From: Kribbella sp. NBC_00382
GTDB taxonomy: Bacteria > Actinomycetota > Actinomycetes > Propionibacteriales > Kribbellaceae
Length of the DNA stretch: 64,000 nucleotides
Reading direction: 5' to 3'
Assembly (NCBI RefSeq): GCF_036067295.1
Contig: NZ_CP107954.1
Span: 7,130,001 to 7,194,000 of the forward strand
A program made the position numbers and the translations under genes. The notes beneath the pieces were generated by a model, which worked only from the letters and a program-made list of their open reading frames with translations, was not told the DNA's origin and did not search any database. Positions 1 through 7,890 of the stretch are shown in pieces (within the stretch, counting starts at the first letter, position 1; the number at the start of each line of letters is the position of its first letter).

Positions 1-2036
1 AGGGCCGGGGTGAAGAACATGGCCATCACGAAGGCGGCTACGACGATGCCGAAGGAGACGGCGAAGCCCATTTCGGTGAGGAGGGAGTTGCCGCCCAGCA
101 TCAGGGTGGCGAAGGTCGCGGCGAGGATGAAGCCGGCCGCGGCGACGGTGGGACCGGCGTGGCGGATGGCCATACTGGCTGCTTCGCGAGGATCGCGGCC
201 TTCTCGGGCCTCTTCGCGGAGCCTGGAGATCATCAGGATGTTGTAGTCGGTGCCGATGGCAACGACGAACAGGTACATGATCACCGGCAACATGAACATC
301 AGGCCCGAGTGGCCCTGGCCCTTCTGGAAGATCAGGACCGTGGCGCCGAGGGTCGCTGCGAAGCCGAGCCCGACCGAGGCCATCAGGTACCAGGGCGCGA
401 CCACGCTCCGCAGCAGCAGGCCGAGGATGACCATGATCAGCAGCGCGGCGAGCGGGAAGACCGTGCGGTAGTCGTGGTTCACCGCCGCGTTGATGTCCTT
501 GAAGATCGACGTCATCCCACCGACGAGCGCCTTCGAGCCGGCCGGTGCCTCAGCATGCGCGACCTCGCGGACGTCAGTGATCACGTCCAAAGCCGCGTCG
601 GTCGCTGACCCGTACTTCAGGGTGACCGTGATGTTGGCGGTCTTACCGTCCTTGCTCATCGCGGCAGGCGCGACGTCCGCAACACCGGACACCGCCGCAA
701 GCTTCTTCTCGTACGCCGGAAGCGCCGACTGATCGATAGCGCTGCTCGACGTGACGAGCACCGACGTTGGCTCCGCGGCGCCGGCCGAGTACGAGTTCTG
801 CATCTCGGTCTGGACGACCATCGACTCCTTGGTCTCCGGCATCGACCCGGCCGCCAGGTCGAAGGTGGCCTTGAATCCGAGCGTACCGAGCGCCAGCGCG
901 ACCATGATCACGCCGGACACAGCGGCGTACAGGCCAGGGCGGCGTTGCACTCCACGTCCGAGGGCCGCGAAGCGCGCGTTGGCCGGCTCCTTGCGCCACG
1001 CCTTCGACGGCCAGAAGAGCGCCCGCGGCGGGATCAACGAGCAGATCGCCGGGAACAGCGTCAGCGCGGCGATCAGGGTCACCGCGACGCTGATGGCGAG
1101 CGCGGGGCCCATCTGCTTGAGGAAGCCGAGCGTCGACAGCAGCAGCGCGAGGAACGAGATCATCACTGCGCCGGCAGCGGACGCGATCGCCTCGCCGACC
1201 CGGTCGACCGCGTTGATCATGGCCTGCTTGGGCTCATCGCCGGCCCGCAGCCGTTCGCGGTACCGGAACATCAGGAACAGGTAGTAGTCGGTGCCGACTC
1301 CGAGCAGTACGACGATCAACAGCGCCGAGATCGAACTGTTCGCCTCCAGCCCGAAGAGCTTGGAGGCATCGGCGATCAGCGCGTTGGCCGTGGTGGACAC
1401 CAGCGCGAGCAGGACGACCAGCGGCAGCACCGCGAGGATCGGCGAGCGGAAGATGATCAGCAGGGTCAGCAGGATGATGACGAAGGTACCGACGAACGTC
1501 AGCACGTTGGCGCGGTTGGACGACTCCTGCTGGTCCAGCCCCTGCGCCGCCGACCCACCGAGCTTGGCCTCCAGCTGGGTGCCCTTCGTGAGGTCCTTGG
1601 CATCGTTGCGTAACGCCTTGGCGGCGTCCATCTGGGCGGGCTGGCCCGCGGTTTCGTCGTTCATCGAGACCAGGCCCATGACGTACTTGCCGTCCTTCGA
1701 CGGCGGGCCGGGCACGACCTGCTTCACCTGGTCGATCTTCTTGGCGCCGAGCTGGCTGGTGATCCCGGCCGCCGCCTTCAGGTCCTCCGGGGTCAGCTTG
1801 CCGCCGTCGGCACGCTGGTAGAGGACGATCGCGGACGGGGTGAAGCTGCTGGGGAAGGCGCTCTGCTGGAGCTCCGCAGCCTGGATCGACTCGTAGCTCT
1901 TGGGCAGGAAGCTGCTCTCGTCGCTACTCGACGGCAGGCTCGGCGCGGTGGCGACGACCGCCGCCGCGACGAAGACCCAGGCGAGGATCGTCCAGATGGG
2001 ATGACGGACGACGGCGCGCCCGATGCGGTGGAACAT
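1..2036 (-). CDS. MMPL/RND-family membrane transporter (3' end outside window)
   Basis: Reading the minus strand gives an open frame starting MFHRIGRAVVRHPIWTI, with AGGAGG-like GGAGGC just upstream of the ATG. The layout is that of MMPL exporters: a first membrane helix, a roughly 150-residue extracytoplasmic domain, a block of helices containing GVGTDYYLFLMFRYRE (a typical MMPL motif), a cytoplasmic loop, then a second copy of the pattern with AIGTDYNILMISRLREE. These transporters use the proton gradient to move lipids or hydrophobic compounds across the membrane. About 678 codons are in the window and the frame is still open at base 1, so a C-terminal part is missing. Substrate cannot be told. 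The next minus-strand gene upstream ends about 107 bases away and may or may not be co-transcribed. Confidence 0.9.
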   Translation of the reverse strand, partial: MFHRIGRAVVRHPIWTILAWVFVAAAVVATAPSLPSSSDESSFLPKSYESIQAAELQQSAFPSSFTPSAIVLYQRADGGKLTPEDLKAAAGITSQLGAKKIDQVKQVVPGPPSKDGKYVMGLVSMNDETAGQPAQMDAAKALRNDAKDLTKGTQLEAKLGGSAAQGLDQQESSNRANVLTFVGTFVIILLTLLIIFRSPILAVLPLVVLLALVSTTANALIADASKLFGLEANSSISALLIVVLLGVGTDYYLFLMFRYRERLRAGDEPKQAMINAVDRVGEAIASAAGAVMISFLALLLSTLGFLKQMGPALAISVAVTLIAALTLFPAICSLIPPRALFWPSKAWRKEPANARFAALGRGVQRRPGLYAAVSGVIMVALALGTLGFKATFDLAAGSMPETKESMVVQTEMQNSYSAGAAEPTSVLVTSSSAIDQSALPAYEKKLAAVSGVADVAPAAMSKDGKTANITVTLKYGSATDAALDVITDVREVAHAEAPAGSKALVGGMTSIFKDINAAVNHDYRTVFPLAALLIMVILGLLLRSVVAPWYLMASVGLGFAATLGATVLIFQKGQGHSGLMFMLPVIMYLFVVAIGTDYNILMISRLREEAREGRDPREAASMAIRHAGPTVAAAGFILAATFATLMLGGNSLLTEMGFAVSFGIVVAAFVMAMFFTPA

Positions 2037-2143
2037 ATCGGTCTGCCTCCAGGCAGGGAGTGGTAGCGGGATGCTGCGGATCCACTATCACGAAGCCCAC
2101 TGACACGCCGCTGACACGGCGCGCCAGCCCTGCCGGTACGCCG

Positions 2144-2761
2144 TCAGTCCGGGGCGATCTCGAAGCCGGAGGTCCGGAGTTCGTCGTTGCCCGCGCCGGT
2201 GATTCTGATCCGGTGGGCGATGTCGCCGGGGCTCACGGTGACGACGACGAATGCCTCCCGTACTCCGGCCGCCGTGGGCCGGAACCTGACCTTGATCGAG
2301 CAAGCCGTGCCCGGCTTCAGCATGCCGTCGCACTTCCGGGTGAGAACGAAGTCGCCGGCGTTCTCTCCGCCGAGCTCCGAGGTGCTGACCTGAAGCGAAG
2401 TGGCGCCGACGTTGCCCAGTCCGAGCTGCTTGCAGGACTCGCTCTCACCCACGGTGGTCTTCGGGCACTGCCGGCTCGCCGGTGCCTCGAACCCCGTGAC
2501 GGCCTGCTCGTCCGAAGGCCTCATCGGTGCGTGCTTCTCGGCGGGCGGCGTCAGTTTCGGACGTACCGTGGGCTTCGCCGCCGGCATGGCCACGGGGGCC
2601 GTCGGAGTCGGACCTCGCCGGGTGTTCACGAAGGTACCCAGCGCCAGGATGGTCGCCGCGCAGATGAGCGACGCGAGGATGCCGAGCAGCAGCGACCTGC
2701 TGCTGAAGGCTTTGGTCTCCTTGATCTGCCAGCCGAGATGCCGGCTCTGGTGCCTGTCCAT
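2144..2761 (-). CDS. Membrane-anchored protein with ASH/choice-of-anchor-like domain
   Basis: 205 residues if it starts at MDRHQSRHLG; GGGGGAG lies eight bases upstream, a better start than the upstream MMEATGG. One transmembrane helix (about residues 23-44, SLLLGILASLICAATILALG) follows a short cytoplasmic tail, then a Pro/Lys-rich linker, then a single beta-sandwich domain. Its KPGTACSIKVRFRPTAAG segment is the hallmark of ASH/HYDIN-like domains found in secreted actinobacterial proteins. Two Cys pairs suggest disulfides outside the cell. No enzymatic motif is visible. It is divergent from the small membrane protein gene at 2929, with an inverted repeat between them. Function unknown. Confidence 0.75.
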   Translation of the reverse strand: MDRHQSRHLGWQIKETKAFSSRSLLLGILASLICAATILALGTFVNTRRGPTPTAPVAMPAAKPTVRPKLTPPAEKHAPMRPSDEQAVTGFEAPASRQCPKTTVGESESCKQLGLGNVGATSLQVSTSELGGENAGDFVLTRKCDGMLKPGTACSIKVRFRPTAAGVREAFVVVTVSPGDIAHRIRITGAGNDELRTSGFEIAPD

Positions 2762-2812
2762 CGTGTCTCCCCCCGTTGCCTCCATCAACCGACCAGAGCA
2801 GCGATCCCCTGG

Positions 2813-2849
2813 CCTGATACACCGCGCGAAGATCCGGCGATGTATCAGG
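2813..2849. promoter_or_regulatory. Inverted repeat in divergent intergenic region
   Basis: Perfect 9-bp arms CCTGATACA and TGTATCAGG (2813-2821 and 2841-2849) are separated by 19 bases between the divergent genes at 2761 (minus) and 2929 (plus). It could be an operator or a 5' leader hairpin of either gene; the sequence alone does not decide. Confidence 0.45.
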
Positions 2850-2928
2850 ACCGGAGTTCGCGCCTCGATCTGTTATGACCACTGCAGCAGTTCGGAGCGG
2901 CCTGGGAGGCCGCAGGAGACAAGCCGCG

Positions 2929-3477
2929 ATGAAGGCCAACACCCGGCGGCTGATCGGGACGATGAACTTCGTCGAGGCGGTACTGGCGCTGGCCGGTCTC
3001 GTCACGGCGTACGGTCTCGCCGAGCGACTGGTGGCCGCCCAGGAGGCGGCCGGGGCCGGCAAGATCGCCGTTCACACCGTCCGTTGGTGGGGACCTGACT
3101 TCAGCCTCACGTTGAACATGTCCCTGTTGATCGTCGGCGCGGCCGCCGGTGCGGTCGGCAGCGTCATCCACCAGAGCATGGTCTTCGCTCAACGCGCCGG
3201 CCTGGAAACCCTGGAACGCGGATTCGTCTGGTGGTACCTGCTCAGGCCGGCCTGGTCCGCCCTGCTCGGCTCGGTCGCCGTCGTCGCCGTCAACACGGGG
3301 TTGATCAGCATCGGCGACGAGACGACCTCCACGGCAGGCGTGACGGTCCTGGTACTGACGGGTTGCCTGGCCGGCCTCTTCACCGACGAGGCGATGCGGC
3401 GCCTCCGGCCCGTACTCGGCGCTACGGCACCCGAGCAGATGCAGGTACCCGACGACGAGGACGAGATCCAGCGCTAG
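2929..3477 (+). CDS. Small polytopic membrane protein, function unknown
   Basis: 182 residues from ATG 2929, which has GGAG ten bases upstream; the in-frame ATG at 2875 has no ribosome site and would add 18 polar residues. Four hydrophobic segments are visible: around FVEAVLALAGLVTAYGLAE, LTLNMSLLIVGAAAGAVGSVI, ALLGSVAVVAVNTGLI and VTVLVLTGCLAGLF. They are followed by a short acidic C-terminal tail (DDEDEIQR). No catalytic or transport motif was recognised. The gene ends four bases before the convergent ECF sigma gene. Confidence 0.7.
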   Translation: MKANTRRLIGTMNFVEAVLALAGLVTAYGLAERLVAAQEAAGAGKIAVHTVRWWGPDFSLTLNMSLLIVGAAAGAVGSVIHQSMVFAQRAGLETLERGFVWWYLLRPAWSALLGSVAVVAVNTGLISIGDETTSTAGVTVLVLTGCLAGLFTDEAMRRLRPVLGATAPEQMQVPDDEDEIQR

Positions 3478-3481
3478 GCGT

Positions 3482-4078
3482 TCAGCTCGGTCCGTCGCCG
3501 GGTTCGGTCGCCTTCGGATCGAACGGGTACGCGCCGGCGGACATGATGCCGCGCAGCGCGCCCAGGCAACGCTGCCGGGTCGGTCCGATGCTGCCGACCG
3601 GCATGTCCAGCGCCGCCGCGACCTCGGCGTAGCTCGGCGCGGGGTCCGCCATCAGCACTCGCAACAACGCCTGGCAGCGCGGGTTCAACGATCGGAACGA
3701 CCGCCACAGCGCGGAATCCTGCTCGTCCTGCAGCAGCCCGTCGTCCAGCGGGTCGGCGTCGTCCGGCAGATCGTCCCAGGTCTCCGACACCACTACCTTG
3801 GCCCGCCGCCGCAGGACCGCGAGGCATTCGTGCCGCATCGTCGTGGCCAGCCAGCTGCCGATGGCGGCCGGCTGCCGGACGCTGTCGATCCGCTCCACCA
3901 GGTGCAGCCAGGTCGTCTGGACCGCGTCGGCCGCATCGTCGGAGCTCAGCCGCATCCCGCGGGCGATGAACCAGAGCAGATTCGTGTACCGGTCCGTCAG
4001 CGCCTCCCAGGCCGCCGGATCGGCTGATCGCACCCCCTCGACGAGCTCGGCGAGTTCGAGCTCCCGTTGCTGGTCCAT
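3482..4078 (-). CDS. ECF-family RNA polymerase sigma factor
   Basis: 198 residues from MDQQRELELAELVEG; the frame stays open to an ATG at 4126 that would add 16 residues, and neither start has a strong ribosome site. Region 2 is clear (AWEALTDRYTNLLWFIARGMRLSSDDAADAVQTTWLHLVER), as is the region 4 helix-turn-helix (LNPRCQALLRVLMADPAPSYAEVAAALDMPVGSIGPTRQRCLGALR). Such sigma factors direct RNA polymerase to a small regulon. No anti-sigma factor gene sits beside it, which is unusual, though many actinobacterial ECF groups lack one. The longer minus-strand frame over 3474-4214 is a shadow. Confidence 0.88.
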   Translation of the reverse strand: MDQQRELELAELVEGVRSADPAAWEALTDRYTNLLWFIARGMRLSSDDAADAVQTTWLHLVERIDSVRQPAAIGSWLATTMRHECLAVLRRRAKVVVSETWDDLPDDADPLDDGLLQDEQDSALWRSFRSLNPRCQALLRVLMADPAPSYAEVAAALDMPVGSIGPTRQRCLGALRGIMSAGAYPFDPKATEPGDGPS

Positions 4079-4385
4079 CGCAGGTGTCACCGCAGTTTCG
4101 GAATGGGCGAACCGCCCTGGTCGCATTCTCGCCGAGAACCACGACCCAGTCCACCAAGGGAGTGCTGCCGTACCACTGGGGTCCGAGGTCTATCCGAGGT
4201 GAGGTTGTGGGCATAGCCTCGGCTCAGGTGGGCGCCAGAGGGGGTTGCCTGCCGGTACGCCGGTACCCGGGGGGGATCGGTCAACGGGCTGAGGGGTCTG
4301 CAAGCGTCATACCTGGGGGCATTTCCCGGCGTCCCGCGCCGACTTCCTCCGCTGACGGCGTCATCTGCCTTCACGGGAGGCCCAC
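4079..4385. other. Intergenic region between the divergent sigma factor and secreted protease genes
   Basis: About 307 bases without a credible gene. It must hold promoters for both the ECF sigma gene and the protease. GGGAGG (about 4376-4381) is the protease ribosome site. I see no convincing -10/-35 pair or repeat. Confidence 0.5.
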
Positions 4386-7300
4386 ATGAGGTCCAGAACC
4401 CGGACCCGCAGTACCCGCCGTACCACCATCGCCGGCCTGTCCGCCGGCCTGCTGGTCGCCGCCGCTCTGCCCGCAGTGAGCGCGTCGGCGGCCGATCCGT
4501 CCCCCACTGACCCGACCGGAACCGGCCGGACCTGGAGCGCCACACCACTGACGCTCAGCGACAGGGTCAACGGCGCCAAGTCACCCAGCGGGCAGCTCGC
4601 CAAGAGCGACCCGGCACTCGTCAACAGCACCTCGGCCAAACAGGTCCGGGTCGTCGTCAAGCTCGACTACGACTCGCTGGCCTCGTACCGGGGTGGTCTC
4701 AAGGACCTGCCCGGTACCAGCCCCTCGGTCACCGGCAAGCGCCTCGACCCGAAGAGCTCGAACGCGACCAAGTACCTCAAGCACGTGACGGCCGTGGAGG
4801 ACACCTTCCTCGCCGCCCTGCGTGACAAGGTCCCGAGCGCGCGAGCCGGACAGAAGCTCCGCACCGTGTACGGCGGTATAGCGCTGAGCGTGCAGGCCAA
4901 CAAGGCCAAGGACCTGCTGAAGCTGCCCGGTGTGACCGCGGTGCAGCAGGACAACCCGCAGCAGCTGCTCACCGACTCCAGTGGCGCCTTCATCGGCGCC
5001 CCGACGATCTACAACCAGCTGGGTGGCTCGGCCAACTCCGGCAAGGGCATCATCGTCGGCATCCTGGACAGCGGCGCCTGGCCCGAGCACCCCTCGTTCG
5101 CCGACCCCGGCAACCTGCCTGCGCCGGCGGCAACCACCGACGGCGCCGCGCGTGAGTGCGACTTCGGCGACAACCCGCTGACACCGGCGAACGACCCGTT
5201 CGTCTGCAACCGCAAGCTGATCGGCGGCCGGCCGTTCCTCGACACCTACAACGCGGTGATCGGCGGCGACACCTACCCCGACTCCGCGCGTGACTCCAAC
5301 GGTCACGGCACGCACACCGCCACAACCTCCGCTGGTGGGGCTGTCGCGCACGCCAACCCGCTGGGCATCGACCGCGGCGCACTTCTCGGTATCGCTCCAG
5401 CCGCGGCCGTCTCGGTCTACAAGGTCTGCGGCGCCGAGGGCTGTTTCCCGAGCGACTCGGCAGCAGCCGTCGCGCGGGCAATCCTCGATGGCGTTCGGGT
5501 GATCAACTTCTCGATCTCCGGTGGCAGCGACCCGTACAGCGACCCGGTCGAACTCGCCTTCCTGGACGCGTACGCGGCCGGCGTGTTCGTCGCCGCCTCG
5601 GCCGGCAACTCCGGTCCGGGTGCGAACACGACCGACCACCGCAGCCCGTGGGTCACCACGGTCGCCGCGTCGACCCAGAGCCGCACCTTCCGCTCGACAG
5701 TGACGCTGACGGGTGGCGGCGCGACCGCCACGGTCTCCGGCGCATCGATCACCGCGGGCATCAGTACTCCGGCGCAGGTCGTCCTCGCGTCCGCACCGCC
5801 GTACAACGACGCGACCTGTAACCACCCGGCACCGCCAGGCATCTTCGTCGGCAAGATCGTCGCCTGCCAATTCACGGCCGGCCGCGTGCTGAAGGGCTTC
5901 AACATCCTGCAGGGCGGCGCGGCCGGCATGCTGATGTACAACTCCGACCCGTTCGACGTGTTCACCGACAACCACTGGCTGCCGGCCGTCCAGCTGGAGA
6001 AGCCCGACGGCGATGCCCTGCTGGCCTTCCTCGCAGCACACCCCGGTACCACCGCCAAGTTCACGCAAGGCACCAAGACCACCTGGCAGGGCGACGTGAT
6101 GACGTACTTCTCGTCCCGCGGCCCCGGTGGCGACTTCCTCAAGCCCGACGTCACCGCACCCGGTCTGCACATCCTGGCCGGACTGACGCCGACGCCCGAA
6201 TCCCCGGCCGAAGGACCACCCGGAAACCTGTACCAAGCGATCGCCGGTACTTCGATGTCCTCACCACACGTAGCCGGCGCGGCCGCACTGGTCTTCGCCC
6301 TGCACCCGACGTGGACACCAGGCCAGGTCAAATCCGCCCTCGAGACAACCGGCAAGACGACGGTCAAGAAACCCGACCGCGTCACCCAGGCCGACCCGTT
6401 CGACTACGGCGGCGGCCGCATCGACCTCACCAAGGCCGGCGACCCCGGTCTGACCATGGACGAGACGGCGGCGAACTATGCGGCCTCGGCCACCGACCCG
6501 CTGAACCGGATCGACCTCAACCTGCCGTCGGTGAACGCGCCGACCATGCCAGGCCTGATCACGGCCGAGCGGACGGTCAAGAACGTCACCAACCAGACGC
6601 TCAACTTCACCGCCACCGGTACGACGGTCAGCGGCGCGAACATCACCGTGCTGCCACCGGTCTTCCAGGTGAAGGCGGGCAAGACGCAGAAGCTGACGAT
6701 CGCGATCACCGCACCCGACCTGCCCGAGGGCCAGTACTTCGGCCAGGTCAACCTCAAGCAGGTCGGCGGCAGCCGTGCCCTGCACCTGCCCGTCGCGTTC
6801 TTCCGCCAAGAAGGCATCGTGCCGATCGACCAGACCTGCACGCCGTCGAGCATTCCGCGGAACACCGGGGCGTCGACCTGCACGGTGACCGTACAGAACA
6901 ACAGCCTGAAGACCACCGATGTGACGGCGGTCAGCACGCTGAGTTCGCAGCTACGGCTGAACAGCGTCACCGGCGCGACCAAGGTCGGCACCCAGATCGC
7001 GACCAAGACCGCGACCCTGGCCGGACGTCAGCCGGACAAACCGGTGATCGCGCCGGGCGAGTTGTTCGGCTACCTGCCGCTCGACTCGTTCGGCGCCACG
7101 CCGATCTCGATCGGGGACGAGGAGGCGCTGAACTTCAACGTTCCGGCGTACCAGTTCGCCGGTCAGACCTACACCCGGATCGGTGTGACTTCGGACGGTT
7201 ACTCGGTCGCCGGTGGAACGGCGCCGGGCGAAATCGTCCAGTTCATTCCGCAGACCCTGCCCGATCCCACCCCGCCGAACAACGTGCTCGCGCCGTACTG

Positions 7301-7736
7301 GACCGACCTGGACGGCACGGCCGCGCCGGGCGTCTATGCGACCACGCTGACCGATGGGGTGGCTACCTGGATCGCGATCGAATGGCGGGTCAACCTGTTC
7401 GGCACGAACGACCAGAAGGTGTTCCAGCAGTGGATCGGTGTCAACGGCGCCGAGGACATCACCTTCGCCTACCCGTCACCACTGGGTGACCCCGGGCCTG
7501 CCTACGGCCTGACGGTCGGGGCGGAGAACCTCGAGGGAACCGCCGGCAGCCAGATCGTCGGTCCCCCGGTGAGCGACTACCGCATCACCAGTACGCCGGG
7601 AGCCCCCGGTGGCTCGTTGACCTACTCGATGAACATCAAGGGTGTGCAGAAGGGAACCGGAACAGTCACCACCGGAACCTCCACGCCACTCGTCAAGGGC
7701 GTCACGATCGAGGTCGACAAGATCATCGTCAACTGA
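4386..7736 (+). CDS. Secreted subtilisin-like serine protease (S8) with PA and C-terminal beta domains
   Basis: 1116 residues, preceded by GGGAGG five bases before ATG. It has a Sec signal peptide with an Arg-rich n-region, a hydrophobic core (TIAGLSAGLLVAAALPAV) and a cut after SASA. Next comes an inhibitor_I9-like propeptide (about 85-200). The catalytic domain carries Asp228 in GILDSG, His307 in NGHGTHTA and Ser623 in GTSMSSPHVAG. A PA-like insert lies between His and Ser (around FTAGRVLKGFNILQGGAAGMLM). Past about residue 690 there is an Fn3-like domain and a further beta-rich region. The architecture matches large extracellular actinomycete subtilases that degrade proteins for nutrition. 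A strong hairpin follows the stop. Substrate unknown. Confidence 0.93.
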   Translation: MRSRTRTRSTRRTTIAGLSAGLLVAAALPAVSASAADPSPTDPTGTGRTWSATPLTLSDRVNGAKSPSGQLAKSDPALVNSTSAKQVRVVVKLDYDSLASYRGGLKDLPGTSPSVTGKRLDPKSSNATKYLKHVTAVEDTFLAALRDKVPSARAGQKLRTVYGGIALSVQANKAKDLLKLPGVTAVQQDNPQQLLTDSSGAFIGAPTIYNQLGGSANSGKGIIVGILDSGAWPEHPSFADPGNLPAPAATTDGAARECDFGDNPLTPANDPFVCNRKLIGGRPFLDTYNAVIGGDTYPDSARDSNGHGTHTATTSAGGAVAHANPLGIDRGALLGIAPAAAVSVYKVCGAEGCFPSDSAAAVARAILDGVRVINFSISGGSDPYSDPVELAFLDAYAAGVFVAASAGNSGPGANTTDHRSPWVTTVAASTQSRTFRSTVTLTGGGATATVSGASITAGISTPAQVVLASAPPYNDATCNHPAPPGIFVGKIVACQFTAGRVLKGFNILQGGAAGMLMYNSDPFDVFTDNHWLPAVQLEKPDGDALLAFLAAHPGTTAKFTQGTKTTWQGDVMTYFSSRGPGGDFLKPDVTAPGLHILAGLTPTPESPAEGPPGNLYQAIAGTSMSSPHVAGAAALVFALHPTWTPGQVKSALETTGKTTVKKPDRVTQADPFDYGGGRIDLTKAGDPGLTMDETAANYAASATDPLNRIDLNLPSVNAPTMPGLITAERTVKNVTNQTLNFTATGTTVSGANITVLPPVFQVKAGKTQKLTIAITAPDLPEGQYFGQVNLKQVGGSRALHLPVAFFRQEGIVPIDQTCTPSSIPRNTGASTCTVTVQNNSLKTTDVTAVSTLSSQLRLNSVTGATKVGTQIATKTATLAGRQPDKPVIAPGELFGYLPLDSFGATPISIGDEEALNFNVPAYQFAGQTYTRIGVTSDGYSVAGGTAPGEIVQFIPQTLPDPTPPNNVLAPYWTDLDGTAAPGVYATTLTDGVATWIAIEWRVNLFGTNDQKVFQQWIGVNGAEDITFAYPSPLGDPGPAYGLTVGAENLEGTAGSQIVGPPVSDYRITSTPGAPGGSLTYSMNIKGVQKGTGTVTTGTSTPLVKGVTIEVDKIIVN

Positions 7737-7752
7737 CCTCCACACCACCAAT

Positions 7753-7782
7753 CCGGGCCGGATCTCACGGGATCCGGCCCGG
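7753..7782. terminator. Hairpin terminator after the S8 protease
   Basis: Perfect 12-bp stem CCGGGCCGGATC / GATCCGGCCCGG with a 6-base loop, starting 16 bases after the stop codon. There is no U-tract, as is usual in high-GC actinomycetes. Confidence 0.75.
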
Positions 7783-7890
7783 TCTGCCGTTCGGATAGCG
7801 GCGTAGTGGTATCAGCAGCCCGGGTCGCGGCTCCGAGCCAGTAGAAGATGCGCGTCAGCGCATTCCGGTTCTGGCCTAGGGGTGGGCGAA

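Noticed and set aside
4581..6236. 551-codon minus-strand frame opposite the secreted protease
   Set aside because: Shadow of a protease with complete catalytic triad.
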